A stretch of 36,618 nt of DNA from Bacteroidota bacterium (GCA_027487625.1 JAIYDG010000029.1:1-36618), one strand, 5' to 3'. Shown: positions 25,766-35,612, numbered from the stretch's first letter. Notes: generated from the letters alone by a model not told the origin. Numbers and translations: made by a program.

Positions 25766-25983
25766 GGTAAGTTAAGAAAAACTTGAGTTAATTAGTGTTA
25801 TAAATGAGAATATAGAAACTCAAAAAGTTAAATTATCTGATAAGTATAAAAATGTCTTCACAAAAGAAGATGCAAAAGACTTTATTTACATACCTAATTA
25901 ATGCGCAGAGAATGGGAAAATACTTAATTGACACTTTGTATTCTCAGGTATATTCTATTTTATTCTTTCCTGATTTAAAACCT

Positions 25984-27573
25984 ATGAAACAATCCAAATT
26001 CCTTTCTAAAATCCGGTTTAACTCTTATCTGAAAAATTTCGTTTATTTACTTTTCATCTTGTGCTCATGCGGCTCTGAAGCATCCAGTGAAAAGGAAGTT
26101 TCATCACAAACTGAACAAACAAATTCAAATGTATCTGGTTCAACAAAAGTGATTGACAGTCTAATCAGTTATGAGAGTTTTGATTTTGATACCGTTTCTT
26201 CAGAACTTAAATTGGAAATAAATGAACAGACTTTTCATTTCTTTTTTTATGAATATTCTTTAAATGACAGTGGCGTTTTTCAGGAGAAAAAACAATTCAA
26301 CAAAAACAATGAACTGATTTTCAAAAACATCAATTACTTTCATAATAGAGAAATTCATTTTTATGTTCTTAAAAATCAAAGGCCCTTTTTTGATGAAATC
26401 ATTCATAAAAACCTATTCAAATCAATACTTGAACAATCGGAGTTTAATAAAATAAAACTCTTCAATATTCAATATCATCACCGCAAAAATGGAGAATTGT
26501 TTTTCAATACAACATTCATGAGTGCCGATACCAATATCGTTAGAGAAGTTATGTTCTCCATCAAAGATTCTCCTCAGAAAACAAAAAATGAAATAAAAAT
26601 TATCAATCCATTTGAGTATTTTCAATTAGGTAATAATCCTGAAGTCTACGACTTATCTACTTTTCATTTCAACAATAACAAAGAGATTGGATTTATTTCT
26701 TTTTCAGATAAATATCAATTAAACGAAGATTCGGACTCATTGGCTATTCAAACAAAAACTGAAGGTGAATTTGAATATAATAGCAATAAATACTACAGAG
26801 ATGAATACATTAAACTAGATAGTAAACACAGAAAGATGTTTTTAAACAAATTAAAAATCTCCGAAAACGATTCATTATTCATCTATCATTATGCAATGGA
26901 TACAATCATATCATTCAAAATAAAAAACCTGAATGTGGTTGCCTGTATTAATTTTTATAGGCAGGGAGAACAAAGCGAACAAGATTTTGAAGGTTTTGAT
27001 CAATATGATTATATGATTGGATTCGAAATAGAACCTATCATTATAAAACGTTTGGGGGAAAATTATAATCAAAATTTTGTTTGTGTAGGGAAAGTAAATC
27101 CATTTATAAAAAACCAACTAAAGCCTATTGTTTGGACCAAAATCCATAGTTCGCAATTCCCGGGAATGGGCTTTATTACTGCAAATGAATTACTTATAAA
27201 AAGGCAAGCGATTTCATATGATTCTTGTTATCGATTTTCAAATTCAAATTACACGTATTATTTAAAAGATGTTTACAGCAAACAAAGTAGTTATACTTCA
27301 AAAATGAGACGATTGATTGTAACTGAAAATAAAACTGGAGGAATTGTACTTGATGAACTTTTTGATGAAGGAGAAAGCACATCTATTACTCCATTGAATA
27401 ATATGAATACCGAAGAAGGACGAAAGTATATAAATCAATGGACAGGTAAACTTTTTAAATACAAAGCACCTGTTATTTTTGGATTTAACGGTGAATCATT
27501 TGGCTGTCCACATATTTCCTTTCTAGACTTTTCTGAACAAAGCATTTATACTAATTGCGACAATCGACATTGA
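25984..27573 (+). CDS. Lipoprotein of unknown function
   Basis: A 529-residue protein from ATG 25984. I prefer this start because the N-terminus KFLSKIRFNSYLKNFVYLLFILCSCG is a lipoprotein signal with the lipobox LCSC; the track start at 25852 adds 44 residues ahead of the signal. A low-complexity acidic linker follows (EASSEKEVSSQTEQTNSN). The body is rich in Phe, Tyr, Asn and Lys with no family I recognise. Three or four cysteines are scattered at the C-terminus (DSCYRFS, FGCPHIS, TNCDN). It is probably anchored at the cell surface or periplasm. The gene stands alone, with repeats downstream. Confidence 0.65.
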   Translation: MKQSKFLSKIRFNSYLKNFVYLLFILCSCGSEASSEKEVSSQTEQTNSNVSGSTKVIDSLISYESFDFDTVSSELKLEINEQTFHFFFYEYSLNDSGVFQEKKQFNKNNELIFKNINYFHNREIHFYVLKNQRPFFDEIIHKNLFKSILEQSEFNKIKLFNIQYHHRKNGELFFNTTFMSADTNIVREVMFSIKDSPQKTKNEIKIINPFEYFQLGNNPEVYDLSTFHFNNNKEIGFISFSDKYQLNEDSDSLAIQTKTEGEFEYNSNKYYRDEYIKLDSKHRKMFLNKLKISENDSLFIYHYAMDTIISFKIKNLNVVACINFYRQGEQSEQDFEGFDQYDYMIGFEIEPIIIKRLGENYNQNFVCVGKVNPFIKNQLKPIVWTKIHSSQFPGMGFITANELLIKRQAISYDSCYRFSNSNYTYYLKDVYSKQSSYTSKMRRLIVTENKTGGIVLDELFDEGESTSITPLNNMNTEEGRKYINQWTGKLFKYKAPVIFGFNGESFGCPHISFLDFSEQSIYTNCDNRH

Positions 27574-27670
27574 TTTTTGATTTACGATTTGGGATTTGGG
27601 ATTGGGGATTTGCGAATTACGATTTTTGATTTACGATTTAGGATTTTTGATTTACGATTTTTGATTTTGG
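27571..27670. repeat. Simple repeat array (GATTTACGATTT / GATTTTTGATTT)
   Basis: About 100 bp of degenerate words GATTTTTGATTTACGATTT, GGGATTTGGG and so on start within the stop codon region of the preceding gene. It looks like a slippage-prone array. The remaining 27671-27948 is AT-rich and contains a TATCTTTG box at 27754-27761 that could be a -7 element of the next operon, without a -33 match. Confidence 0.7.
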
Positions 27671-27948
27671 AAAATCATGCATTGTATTTTTCTAGATAGA
27701 TAAATATTTAAGTGAATATTAAAAATTTACGATATAATTAAAAAACAGGTTTATATCTTTGGGTTTTAGATATTTAAATTTATTACGATAACATTTCATT
27801 CCAAAAACGAGCTTTTCATCCCATTTTGAATCAAAAAAATCAATATAAATAAATGAAGATAATAAATAAGATAAAGATTATCAGCTACTTAATTGATAAA
27901 ATCGATTTAGGAACAAGATTTGATTATTAAATAATAAATCAAAACCCA

Positions 27949-28368
27949 ATGAAAAATTACATTATTATCTTTATAGCTTTTGGCATGGGCCTTGTAAGTT
28001 GTAAAAAAGATCTAATTGAAAAAGCAGAAAAGAATCAAGTAACCAAAACTGCTACTGTTTTTAAAGAAATCAAAACAAGTGATGGTTTTGATTGGTCTAC
28101 TCAAAAAGATGTAGAATTAAGCATTGTTGGAATGGAAACCAACACTCCAATCTACAATACACTTAGAATTACAAGTGTTGATGGAAATTCAATTTATAAT
28201 ACAATGTTTTATAAAATGGAAAGCAGCAGTAAAATCAGAGTTATCCTTCCAAGTGCAATCAACGAATTTAAAGTTGAATATGGCTCAATTAAAAAAGTTG
28301 TAAAAGTAATATCAGGAAAAGCTGATTTCGATTTTCTACCTGTTTTAACAGATGAAATAACTGAGTAA
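27949..28368 (+). CDS. Small lipoprotein preceding LruC gene
   Basis: A 139-residue lipoprotein: signal MKNYIIIFIAFGMGLVSC with lipobox GLVSC, then KKDLIEKAEKNQ. The middle region GFDWSTQKDVELSIVGM ... TPIYNTLRI and the end KVVKVISGKADFDF look like the beta domain that often sits at the N-terminal side of LruC lipoproteins (F-W-T-K-V pattern). Here it is a separate gene 29 nt before the LruC gene, likely cotranscribed. It might be the membrane anchor for the LruC partner. No named family is certain. Confidence 0.75.
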   Translation: MKNYIIIFIAFGMGLVSCKKDLIEKAEKNQVTKTATVFKEIKTSDGFDWSTQKDVELSIVGMETNTPIYNTLRITSVDGNSIYNTMFYKMESSSKIRVILPSAINEFKVEYGSIKKVVKVISGKADFDFLPVLTDEITE

Positions 28369-28397
28369 ATTTTAACTAAAAATAAAAAACTATCACC

Positions 28398-29903
28398 ATG
28401 AAATTCAATAAAACAACATTATCATTTATATTCCTAATTTTAAGTGGGATTATCAATGCACAAACAGTGTCGGTCAATTGTGAAGTTGCACCACCTTATT
28501 ATCCAAGAAGTGAAGGAAATAACCGCTTATATGATATTTCAAATTGCTGGGCATTTGGAGCAGTTACTTATACCAGAGTTTCAAGTCAATTAATTACTGG
28601 AAATTTTTCTATGCGCTCTAATACACCTACAAGTTTAGACCCTAATGCTTGTTGGGTAAAATCGCCTTGGATTAAACCAGGTACTGGCAATATTACCTTT
28701 AAAATGAAATTTGAAGCAACATCAGCAGCTACACTTAGAAGAATAATTTTGACATACTGTTCATATGACCCTGCTTCATTATCAAGTTCAAAAGAAGGAA
28801 CCCATATTAGATTTGATTCTATTTCATACGCACCAAATTTACCAACAACAGCACAAACACTTTCATTTGCTGTTCCTGCAGCAATAGCCAATTCAGGTTT
28901 ACCTTATAAAATCAGAATTTCATTTGTTGGAACTGGCGGAACAACACGTTATAATATGGATGATTTAGTTATTCCTGGAACTCATTGGTCAGATCCTTCA
29001 AATAATTGTTTACCACTACCTGTAATTCAAGATGCAGACTCAGATGGAGTTGCAGATGCTGATGATGCTTATCCTAATGATGCAACTCGTGCTTATAATA
29101 ATTACTACCCTGCTGCTGGTAAAGGAACATTAATGTTTGAAGATTTATGGCCTACAACGGGTGATTACGACTTTAATGATTACGTAGCTTCATACCGTTA
29201 TAATTTGGTTACTAATGCTACTAATAGAGTAGTTGAAATGAAATTAGCCTTAACAACACGTGCAATTGGTGCAAGTTTGAAAAATGGATTTGGCTTTCAA
29301 TTGAATAATATCGAACCAATTTACGTTTCATCTGTTACAGGAACTCAAACTAATAACGCTTCTTGGGTTTCAACAGCTTCAAATGGAACTGAAGAAGGTC
29401 AAGATTATGCCAATATTATAGTTTTTGATGATGCTTTTAAAATATTACCTTCTCCTGGTGGAAGTGGTGTAAACGTTGATCCTGCTAATCCTTATGCAAC
29501 TCCGGTGGTGCAAAATATTACTATTACGTTTTCAACTTTAAGTGATTTAATTTTATTCAAAGATGATATTATTTTCAATCCGTATTTGATTGTTAACCAA
29601 GAAAGAGGTCGTGAAGTTCATCTTCCAAATTTTGTACCTTCTAAAAAAGCAAATGTTAGTTTATTTGGAACTGGTCAAGATGCAACAAATCCTAGTGCTA
29701 ACAAATATTATAAAACTAAAAACAATTTGCCTTGGGCACTTCAAGTTGAAGCTGAAATTCCTTATCCAAAAACTAAAATCGATATCTTACAAGCTTATCC
29801 AAATTTTGCTAGTTGGGCAGAAAGTTCTGGAGCAAGTTTTACTGATTGGTATCAAAACCTTTCTGGTTATCGCGATAATACCAAAATTTATATCGAACCA
29901 TAA
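28398..29903 (+). CDS. LruC domain-containing exported protein
   Basis: A 501-residue protein with signal peptide MKFNKTTLSFIFLILSGIINAQ. Residues ~25-200 are a beta-rich domain with several cysteines (jelly-roll-like, ending in the MDDLVIPG phrase). At ~210-225 there is a thrombospondin-3/calcium-like loop DADSDGVADADDAYPND. The C-terminal region starts with FEDLWPTTGDYDFNDYVASY and ends with LPWALQVEAEIPYPKTKID ... AYPNFASWAESSGAS, the LruC (DUF4842) signature. The domain is calcium-associated by motif and found in surface proteins; its function is unknown. No T9SS sorting domain is seen. A terminator follows. Confidence 0.9.
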   Translation: MKFNKTTLSFIFLILSGIINAQTVSVNCEVAPPYYPRSEGNNRLYDISNCWAFGAVTYTRVSSQLITGNFSMRSNTPTSLDPNACWVKSPWIKPGTGNITFKMKFEATSAATLRRIILTYCSYDPASLSSSKEGTHIRFDSISYAPNLPTTAQTLSFAVPAAIANSGLPYKIRISFVGTGGTTRYNMDDLVIPGTHWSDPSNNCLPLPVIQDADSDGVADADDAYPNDATRAYNNYYPAAGKGTLMFEDLWPTTGDYDFNDYVASYRYNLVTNATNRVVEMKLALTTRAIGASLKNGFGFQLNNIEPIYVSSVTGTQTNNASWVSTASNGTEEGQDYANIIVFDDAFKILPSPGGSGVNVDPANPYATPVVQNITITFSTLSDLILFKDDIIFNPYLIVNQERGREVHLPNFVPSKKANVSLFGTGQDATNPSANKYYKTKNNLPWALQVEAEIPYPKTKIDILQAYPNFASWAESSGASFTDWYQNLSGYRDNTKIYIEP

Positions 29904-29922
29904 ATTTCATTTTATAAAACAT

Positions 29923-29953
29923 AAAAGCCAATTCATAACGAGTTGGCTTTTTT
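29923..29953 (+). terminator. Terminator of the LruC operon
   Basis: AAAAGCCAA (29923-29931) pairs with TTGGCTTTT (29943-29951) around an 11-nt loop, followed by more T. It is 20 nt after the LruC stop. Confidence 0.8.
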
Positions 29954-30160
29954 GTTTTAAAGAAGTTAGCATGCAATTGAGTATTTCTATTTGTATTCTA
30001 TCAAGATTCATTGAGATGTTATAGGAAGTAAACAAAATGGCTATTTAAAAATACTTTGATAAATTAGATAACTATAGTCCTAGATAATATCAAAGCCTGT
30101 TTGAAATTATAACTCAATGTTTGATGCATTACCCGAAATAAAATCATACTACCCAAAAAG

Positions 30161-30199
30161 AAAGTACTAATGATTTGGTAAGCGGACAATTTGTACTTT
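30161..30199. promoter_or_regulatory. Possible operator before the HxlR gene
   Basis: AAAGTAC (30161-30167) and GTACTTT (30193-30199) are inverted copies 25 nt apart just before the ATG at 30210. HxlR proteins commonly autoregulate through GTAC-containing palindromic sites. The match is short. Confidence 0.3.
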
Positions 30200-30209
30200 A
30201 CTTGCACCC

Positions 30210-30545
30210 ATGAAACGATACCAATTAAATGGCACCTTTTTTTATTGTCCGGTTGATTTAACCCTTTCTATAATTGGTGGTAGGTGGAAAGGACTAGTAT
30301 TTTGGAATTTAAGAAATGAATCAAAAAGATATGGTGAACTAAAAAAAACTTTAGTTGGCATAAATGATAAAATGCTGAGTCAAGTTTTAAAAGAGTTAGA
30401 AGCCAATGGAATTGTTAGCCGAAAAGATTTTGAGACAATCCCGCCTAAAGTTGAATATTCATTAACAGAAGAAGGAAGAAAACTGCTGCCAGTAATGAGT
30501 TTAATGGAAAATTGGGGTAATAAATTTGAATTGAAACAGAAATAA
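30210..30545 (+). CDS. HxlR-family transcriptional regulator
   Basis: A 111-residue winged helix-turn-helix protein. YCPVDLTLSIIGGRWKGLVFWNLRNESKRYGELKKTLVGINDKMLSQVLKELEANGIV-type sequence covers nearly the full HxlR domain, with the conserved Cys13 that senses thiol stress in relatives such as YodB and HypR. It would bind DNA as a dimer and often controls a redox gene beside it; here no such gene is adjacent (the next is a glycosyltransferase 150 bp on). The target is therefore unclear. Confidence 0.95.
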   Translation: MKRYQLNGTFFYCPVDLTLSIIGGRWKGLVFWNLRNESKRYGELKKTLVGINDKMLSQVLKELEANGIVSRKDFETIPPKVEYSLTEEGRKLLPVMSLMENWGNKFELKQK

Positions 30546-30695
30546 AAAACCTAATTTAGACTCATTTTGATAGGATGATAATGTTCATTCACATTATAGC
30601 TTGAGTTAAACAACTCTAGATTAGTAAATCTTTAATTTTAAATGTTTTGATAAAATTTCAATTAGTAGCCAATTAAATTCTGCATATTTGGCGCA

Positions 30696-32138
30696 ATGAA
30701 TCTTCTAAAATTAAGTCCTAAGCAAATTATATTATTCGGCGCACTCGTTCATCTTATAGCAGCCTGGTTTAGTGCAGGTTGGCATCATCCGGATGAACAT
30801 TATCAGCTTTTGGAATTTGCCTACTCAATTGATCATCCTGTTGCTGCTAGTGAACTTCCAATGGAATATGCAGCTCAAATGCGTCCGACTTTCCAAATTT
30901 GGGTAAGTTATGCAGTGATGAAAATTTGCGCTGGTATTGGATTAATGAATCCATTCATGATTAGCTTCTTATTGCGTTGGCTTATCGCATTATTAAGCAT
31001 GTTTGCTGCACTTAAACTTCATGAAGCCTTAGAATTTCCGAATGAAAAAATTAAAAGAATCCATCTATTACTTTCTTTAATTAGCTGGATTGCTGTTTAT
31101 GTACATGTTAGGTTTTCATCTGAAACACTATCAGCCATATTTTTCATATTTGGTTTGATTCCGTTTTTAAAACCTTCCACCTTAAAGGGTTTATTTGTTT
31201 CTGGAATTTTTCTTGGATTAAGTTTTATCACTCGTTTTCAAGCTGGATTTTTTATTGCAGGTTTAGGTTTATATTTCCTCTTCATACAAAGGCCCAATTT
31301 ATTTAAACTACTTGTTCATATTCTAGGATTTGCATTCATTTTGGGCCTTGGCATTATGCTGGATTCAAAATTCTATGGCAACCAAACTTTTACTGCTTGG
31401 AATTATTTCAACCAAAATATCATTCATCAAGTAGCTGCTAGTTTTGGAACTGAACCATTTTACTGGTACTTCTCAACTACATTCGAAAAACTAATTCCAC
31501 CTTATAGTTTAATTCTTATTGTAGGTTTCTTTTTATTAATTATTAAAAGAAGTAAAGACCCAATTACTTGGTCGGTATGGGCATTTGTTTTACTACACAC
31601 AGTAATCGGACATAAAGAATTTAGGTTCTTATTTCCATTAGCCTTTTTTGTTCCTTATATCATTTTATTGGGCTGGGACTCCTTATGGAATCTTTCTCAG
31701 GAAGTAAATCACAAAAGATTTATGAGAGCTTTAGACAGGTTTTTCTTCCCTGTAAATGCATTGGTATTGATACTAATTATGCTAAAACCAGCTCATGAAC
31801 TGGCACCATTGTATGAATTCATTTATGATGATATTCCTGCAGGAAGTACCATTTATTTCGAAAAATCTGACCCTTATTTAAGTGGTAAAAATGAAGCAAG
31901 ATTTTACCTTAAGGAAGATATCAGTAGAGTTAAATGGAATATTGATTCAATTCAAAAAACAGATAAACCAATCTATTTACTTAGTGAAGAATGGAAACAG
32001 CCTGCAATACCTAGTGGAATGCAGGCTGAATTAAAATATAGTTCTATACCAAATTGGATTGCAAAATTTAACTTCAATAACTGGCTTGAAAGAAGTAATT
32101 GCTATAAAGTTTATGAATTAAAATCTCAAGCAAAATAA
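30696..32138 (+). CDS. GT22-like (Alg9/PIG-B) mannosyltransferase
   Basis: A 480-residue multi-pass membrane protein with about nine helices. The first luminal-type loop has the acidic GWHHPDEHYQLLEFAY motif expected for GT-C enzymes, and the later loop has VIGHKEFRFLFPLAFF, the HKExRFLxP signature of the Alg9/PIG family (GT22). Such enzymes transfer mannose from a polyprenyl-phosphate donor to a lipid-linked glycan. The soluble C-terminal region after the last helix (IYDDIPAGSTIYF) is typical. The acceptor is unknown. The last 13 nt overlap the convergent MBL gene. Confidence 0.85.
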   Translation: MNLLKLSPKQIILFGALVHLIAAWFSAGWHHPDEHYQLLEFAYSIDHPVAASELPMEYAAQMRPTFQIWVSYAVMKICAGIGLMNPFMISFLLRWLIALLSMFAALKLHEALEFPNEKIKRIHLLLSLISWIAVYVHVRFSSETLSAIFFIFGLIPFLKPSTLKGLFVSGIFLGLSFITRFQAGFFIAGLGLYFLFIQRPNLFKLLVHILGFAFILGLGIMLDSKFYGNQTFTAWNYFNQNIIHQVAASFGTEPFYWYFSTTFEKLIPPYSLILIVGFFLLIIKRSKDPITWSVWAFVLLHTVIGHKEFRFLFPLAFFVPYIILLGWDSLWNLSQEVNHKRFMRALDRFFFPVNALVLILIMLKPAHELAPLYEFIYDDIPAGSTIYFEKSDPYLSGKNEARFYLKEDISRVKWNIDSIQKTDKPIYLLSEEWKQPAIPSGMQAELKYSSIPNWIAKFNFNNWLERSNCYKVYELKSQAK

Positions 32139-32968
32139 GATTCTTCAATGATTTGATTCACTCTTATTCCTTTTTCTGTTTGATTTACTGTACAAGCAGC
32201 ATGAAAGGGGTCGTGCTCAAAATACAAAACATAATTGTTTTCAGCAGCCATTGTTAAAATATCTTGTTTTTCCTTCATGGTATCTAAAGGACGAACATCA
32301 TAACCCATTACATAAGGAACTGGAATATGTGCCATGGTTGGAATTACATCAGCCAAATAAATAACATGTGTGCCTTTATACGGAATAACAGGATGCATCA
32401 TTCCATTTGTATGTCCTTGAGAAAACAAAATATCGATGTCTTGGTGAAATTTTTCTGATTTTCTAATCAGTTTTAACTGACCACTTTCTTCAATAGGTTT
32501 AATATTTTCTTGAAGGAAACTCGCTTTTTCTCTAGGATTTGGATTCATACTTTCCATCCAATGTTCCTCACCAACCCAATAAGTTGCATTTGGAAATGCC
32601 GTTTCATATTTGGTTCTATCAGCATTCCAATTGATACTGCCACCACAATGATCGAAATGTAAATGTGTGAGCACCATATCGGTGATATCATTTCTATGAA
32701 AGCCCAATTTCTGCAATGATTTGTCTAAAGTATCATCACCATGAAGGAAATAGAAACCAAAGAATTTTTCACTTTGTTTAGTTCCCATTCCATTGTCAAT
32801 TAGCATGAGACGTTTGCCATCTTCAATAAGCAAACATCTCATAGCCAAACTAATCATATTGTTATCATCAGCAGGATTTTGTTTGTGCCAAATTGATTTT
32901 GGAACAACGCCAAACATAGCTCCTCCATCCAATTTAAACCTTCCTGTTTCAATTACATGAAGTTTCAT
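32126..32968 (-). CDS. MBL-fold metallohydrolase
   Basis: A 280-residue protein from ATG 32968 (the track uses TTG 32974). The zinc-binding motif TDMVLTHLHFDHCGG is complete (HxHxDH), followed by SQGHTNGMM (third His) and YLADVIP (bridging Asp), and a late His (YFEHDPFHAA). LIDNGMG is the first strand motif. It belongs to the N-acyl-homoserine lactonase/glyoxalase-like branch of the metallo-beta-lactamase superfamily, but the substrate cannot be named. It is cytosolic, as there is no signal peptide. It lies 21 nt after the desaturase gene and may be its partner in an operon. Confidence 0.93.
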   Translation of the reverse strand: MKLHVIETGRFKLDGGAMFGVVPKSIWHKQNPADDNNMISLAMRCLLIEDGKRLMLIDNGMGTKQSEKFFGFYFLHGDDTLDKSLQKLGFHRNDITDMVLTHLHFDHCGGSINWNADRTKYETAFPNATYWVGEEHWMESMNPNPREKASFLQENIKPIEESGQLKLIRKSEKFHQDIDILFSQGHTNGMMHPVIPYKGTHVIYLADVIPTMAHIPVPYVMGYDVRPLDTMKEKQDILTMAAENNYVLYFEHDPFHAACTVNQTEKGIRVNQIIEESYFA

Positions 32969-32989
32969 ATCCAATAAAATTAAAAACGA

Positions 32990-34060
32990 TTATTCTCTAC
33001 TTCCTAAGGTCTTCATGGTTCTAACATGTGATGCCAAAGCACCAATCATAGTAGGATTGCAATGGTATTCAATTCCAAATTTATTACATGTTTCTGCTAC
33101 AATTTTCTGAATTGCAGGGTAATGCACATGACTCACATGTGGAAATAAATGATGCACAACCTGAAAATTTAATCCACCTACTAAAAATGAAATTACTTTA
33201 TTGTTAGGAGCAAAATCTGCAGTGGTTCTAATTTGGTGTACTGCCCAATCATCTATTTTAAGTGTTTCATTTTGTTCTGATTTTTCAAATTCTGTAATTT
33301 CAACTACATGTGCTAATTGAAACACTACTGATAACCAAGTACCAAAAATAAAATTCATGGCAAAATAACCAGCTAACCAAATCCAAAATCCATGAATCCA
33401 AATTGGAATTGCACAAAATACTATAACATAGTAAAGTTTACTTATCCAAAAGATAAAATGCTCATGAATTGGCATATTCCAACGCTTATGGCTACCAATT
33501 TTATCAGAAAAGTACTTTTGCGCATCTGTTACAAAAGCCCAAAAAATACTACTTACACCATAAAGAAAGAACATATAAACATGCTGAAATTTATGTGCAG
33601 GTTTCCAAGGTTGAGTTTTGCAATGACGCAATAATGGTGATTTTTGAATATCATCATCTACCCCATCAATATTAGTATAGGTATGGTGAATAACATTGTG
33701 CTTTTGCTTCCATAAAAAAGCATTACTACCAATTAAGTTCATTGATAAACCTACTATTTCATTTACCCATTTCTTTTTACTATAAGCACCATGACAAGCA
33801 TCATGCATAATATTAAAACCGATACTTGCACCAAAGAAACCCAATAAACCACACATTAATAAACTAGGTACTACAGGCATTTTTACCATCATCAAAACAA
33901 GATAGGTAGCTACAAATCCTGCCAAAAACAAACCAGTTTTAAAATAAAGTACTCCATTTCCGGTTTTCTCCTGATTTGTATTCTTAAAATACAAATTCAC
34001 TTCTTCTTTTAGAGTTTTCCAAAAATTCTGATGGTCGTGACCAAAACTTACTTGCTTCAT
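32990..34060 (-). CDS. Membrane fatty acid desaturase
   Basis: A 356-residue diiron desaturase of the acyl-CoA/linoleoyl-type (PF00487). Four helices flank three histidine boxes: HDACHG (86-91), HNVIHH (121-126) and QVVHHLFP (300-307), the last one with Gln in the usual first-His position of front-end desaturases. It introduces a double bond into membrane fatty acids with electrons from ferredoxin or a cytochrome; no cytochrome b5 domain is fused. GTWLSVVFQLAHVVE marks the fourth helix. It starts at 34060 and is divergent from mpl. It may tune membrane fluidity at low temperature. Confidence 0.93.
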   Translation of the reverse strand: MKQVSFGHDHQNFWKTLKEEVNLYFKNTNQEKTGNGVLYFKTGLFLAGFVATYLVLMMVKMPVVPSLLMCGLLGFFGASIGFNIMHDACHGAYSKKKWVNEIVGLSMNLIGSNAFLWKQKHNVIHHTYTNIDGVDDDIQKSPLLRHCKTQPWKPAHKFQHVYMFFLYGVSSIFWAFVTDAQKYFSDKIGSHKRWNMPIHEHFIFWISKLYYVIVFCAIPIWIHGFWIWLAGYFAMNFIFGTWLSVVFQLAHVVEITEFEKSEQNETLKIDDWAVHQIRTTADFAPNNKVISFLVGGLNFQVVHHLFPHVSHVHYPAIQKIVAETCNKFGIEYHCNPTMIGALASHVRTMKTLGSRE

Positions 34061-34192
34061 GTATAAAATTTAAACGGGCAATATAGGAGTTTCAATTAAT
34101 TCTAAAGTTAAAGCTGGACATGTTTTACAAAATGTGGGAAATTTTTACTCTGTCAAAAATCCTAGTATAGTGCGTAAACATAGGAATCTTAG

Positions 34193-34200
34193 TACTTTTG
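34193..34200 (+). promoter_or_regulatory. Candidate -7 box (TACTTTTG) for mpl
   Basis: TACTTTTG fits TAnnTTTG and ends 13 nt before the ATG at 34214, so the leader would be very short. No -33 TTG is seen. Confidence 0.4.
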
Positions 34201-34213
34201 ATACACTAAAATT

Positions 34214-35554
34214 ATGACAAAACGAATCCACTTTATTTCAATTGGAGGTGCTGTAATGCACAATATGGCAATTGCCCTTCATAAAAAAGGATATATTATT
34301 ACTGGAAGTGATGATGAAATATACGAACCGGCCAAATCAAGATTAGCTAAATATGGTATTTTACCAACAGAAATTGGCTGGAATACCCAAAACATCCATT
34401 CGGATTTAGATGCTGTTATTCTTGGTATGCATGCCAAAGCCGATAATCCGGAAATAGCTGCTGCAAAGCAAATCGGACTAAAAATTTATTCTTTTCCAGA
34501 ATATATGTACGAACAAACCAAGGAAAAGAAAAGAATTATTGTTGGAGGAAGTCATGGAAAAACTACAACCACTGCCATGATTTTACATGTATTAAACCAT
34601 TACCAAAAAAAGTTCGATTACCTGGTTGGTTCTCAATTAGAAGGATTTGAAACCATGGTTGGTTTTCTTGAAGACAGTGATTTAGCTGTTTTTGAAGGTG
34701 ATGAATACTTAACTTCTGCTTTAGACCTAAGACCTAAATTCCATGTGTACCAAGCAGAAATTGGCATTATTACTGGCATAGCTTGGGACCATATTAACGT
34801 GTTTCCTACTTATGAAAACTATTGTAATCAATTTAAAATATTTGCTGAAGCATTACCAGAAAATGGAGCTTTGATATACTGTGAATCAGACCCAGAGGTA
34901 AAACGATTGGTTGCAGAATGGAACATCAAAGCTAGAAAAATACCTTATTCTACTCCGCAATTTGAGGTACACAATGGTATTGTTGACATGGAATTTGAAA
35001 AAGAAAAATACCAGTTAAAAGTATTTGGCACACATAACCTACAAAACATGATGGCTGCTTTGTATGCATGCAAAGAAGCTGGTATAAATGGAGAAGAATT
35101 TATGGAAGCCATTTCATCATTTAAAGGAACAGCTAAAAGATTAGAAACCTTAAAAGAAACAGCTGATTCAATTATATACAGAGATTTTGCCCATGCACCA
35201 TCTAAATTAAAAGCAACTGTTAATGCTGTAAGAGAATTATATCCTGAAAGAAAAATGATTGCAGTATATGAACTACACACCTACAGTAGCTTAAACAAAG
35301 CATTTTTACCTCATTATACTGGTAGCATGGATTTAGCAGATTTTAAAGCCGTTTTATTCAGCAAACATGCATTAGAAATGAAAAAAATGCCCATGTTAAA
35401 TGAAGAAGAAGTAGCCTTAGGTTTTGGTGATGAAACCCTGGCCTTCAGCAATAAAAACGAACTTAGAAACTGGATTGAAAAAAATTATACCGGCAAAGAA
35501 AACCTGCTTTTAATGAGCAGCGGGACCTTTGATGGAATGAGTTTGGAGTTTTAG
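34214..35554 (+). CDS. mpl: UDP-N-acetylmuramate--tripeptide ligase (Mpl type)
   Basis: A 446-residue Mur ligase family enzyme. The N-terminal dinucleotide-type domain starts IHFISIGGAVMHNMAIAL and the central ATP site is GGSHGKTTTTAMI (about 111-123), then FEGDEYLTSALDLRPKF and the phrase GIITGIAWDHINVFPTY. C-terminal domain motifs TAKRLE and DFAHAPSKLKATV include the DxAHxP loop, which in Mpl replaces the DYGHHP of MurC. Mpl recycles murein tripeptide by attaching it to UDP-MurNAc in the cytosol. Length is close to the family norm (about 450). It is divergent from the desaturase and ends at a terminator. Confidence 0.92.
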   Translation: MTKRIHFISIGGAVMHNMAIALHKKGYIITGSDDEIYEPAKSRLAKYGILPTEIGWNTQNIHSDLDAVILGMHAKADNPEIAAAKQIGLKIYSFPEYMYEQTKEKKRIIVGGSHGKTTTTAMILHVLNHYQKKFDYLVGSQLEGFETMVGFLEDSDLAVFEGDEYLTSALDLRPKFHVYQAEIGIITGIAWDHINVFPTYENYCNQFKIFAEALPENGALIYCESDPEVKRLVAEWNIKARKIPYSTPQFEVHNGIVDMEFEKEKYQLKVFGTHNLQNMMAALYACKEAGINGEEFMEAISSFKGTAKRLETLKETADSIIYRDFAHAPSKLKATVNAVRELYPERKMIAVYELHTYSSLNKAFLPHYTGSMDLADFKAVLFSKHALEMKKMPMLNEEEVALGFGDETLAFSNKNELRNWIEKNYTGKENLLLMSSGTFDGMSLEF

Positions 35555-35612
35555 GGGAATGAAGTAATAATTGTTGCTTCTACACATACATTTTAGGTTA
35601 TTGAACTCCACA

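Noticed and set aside
33392-33675. Two plus-strand ORFs inside the desaturase gene
   Set aside because: Shadows of a well-supported desaturase with all three histidine boxes.
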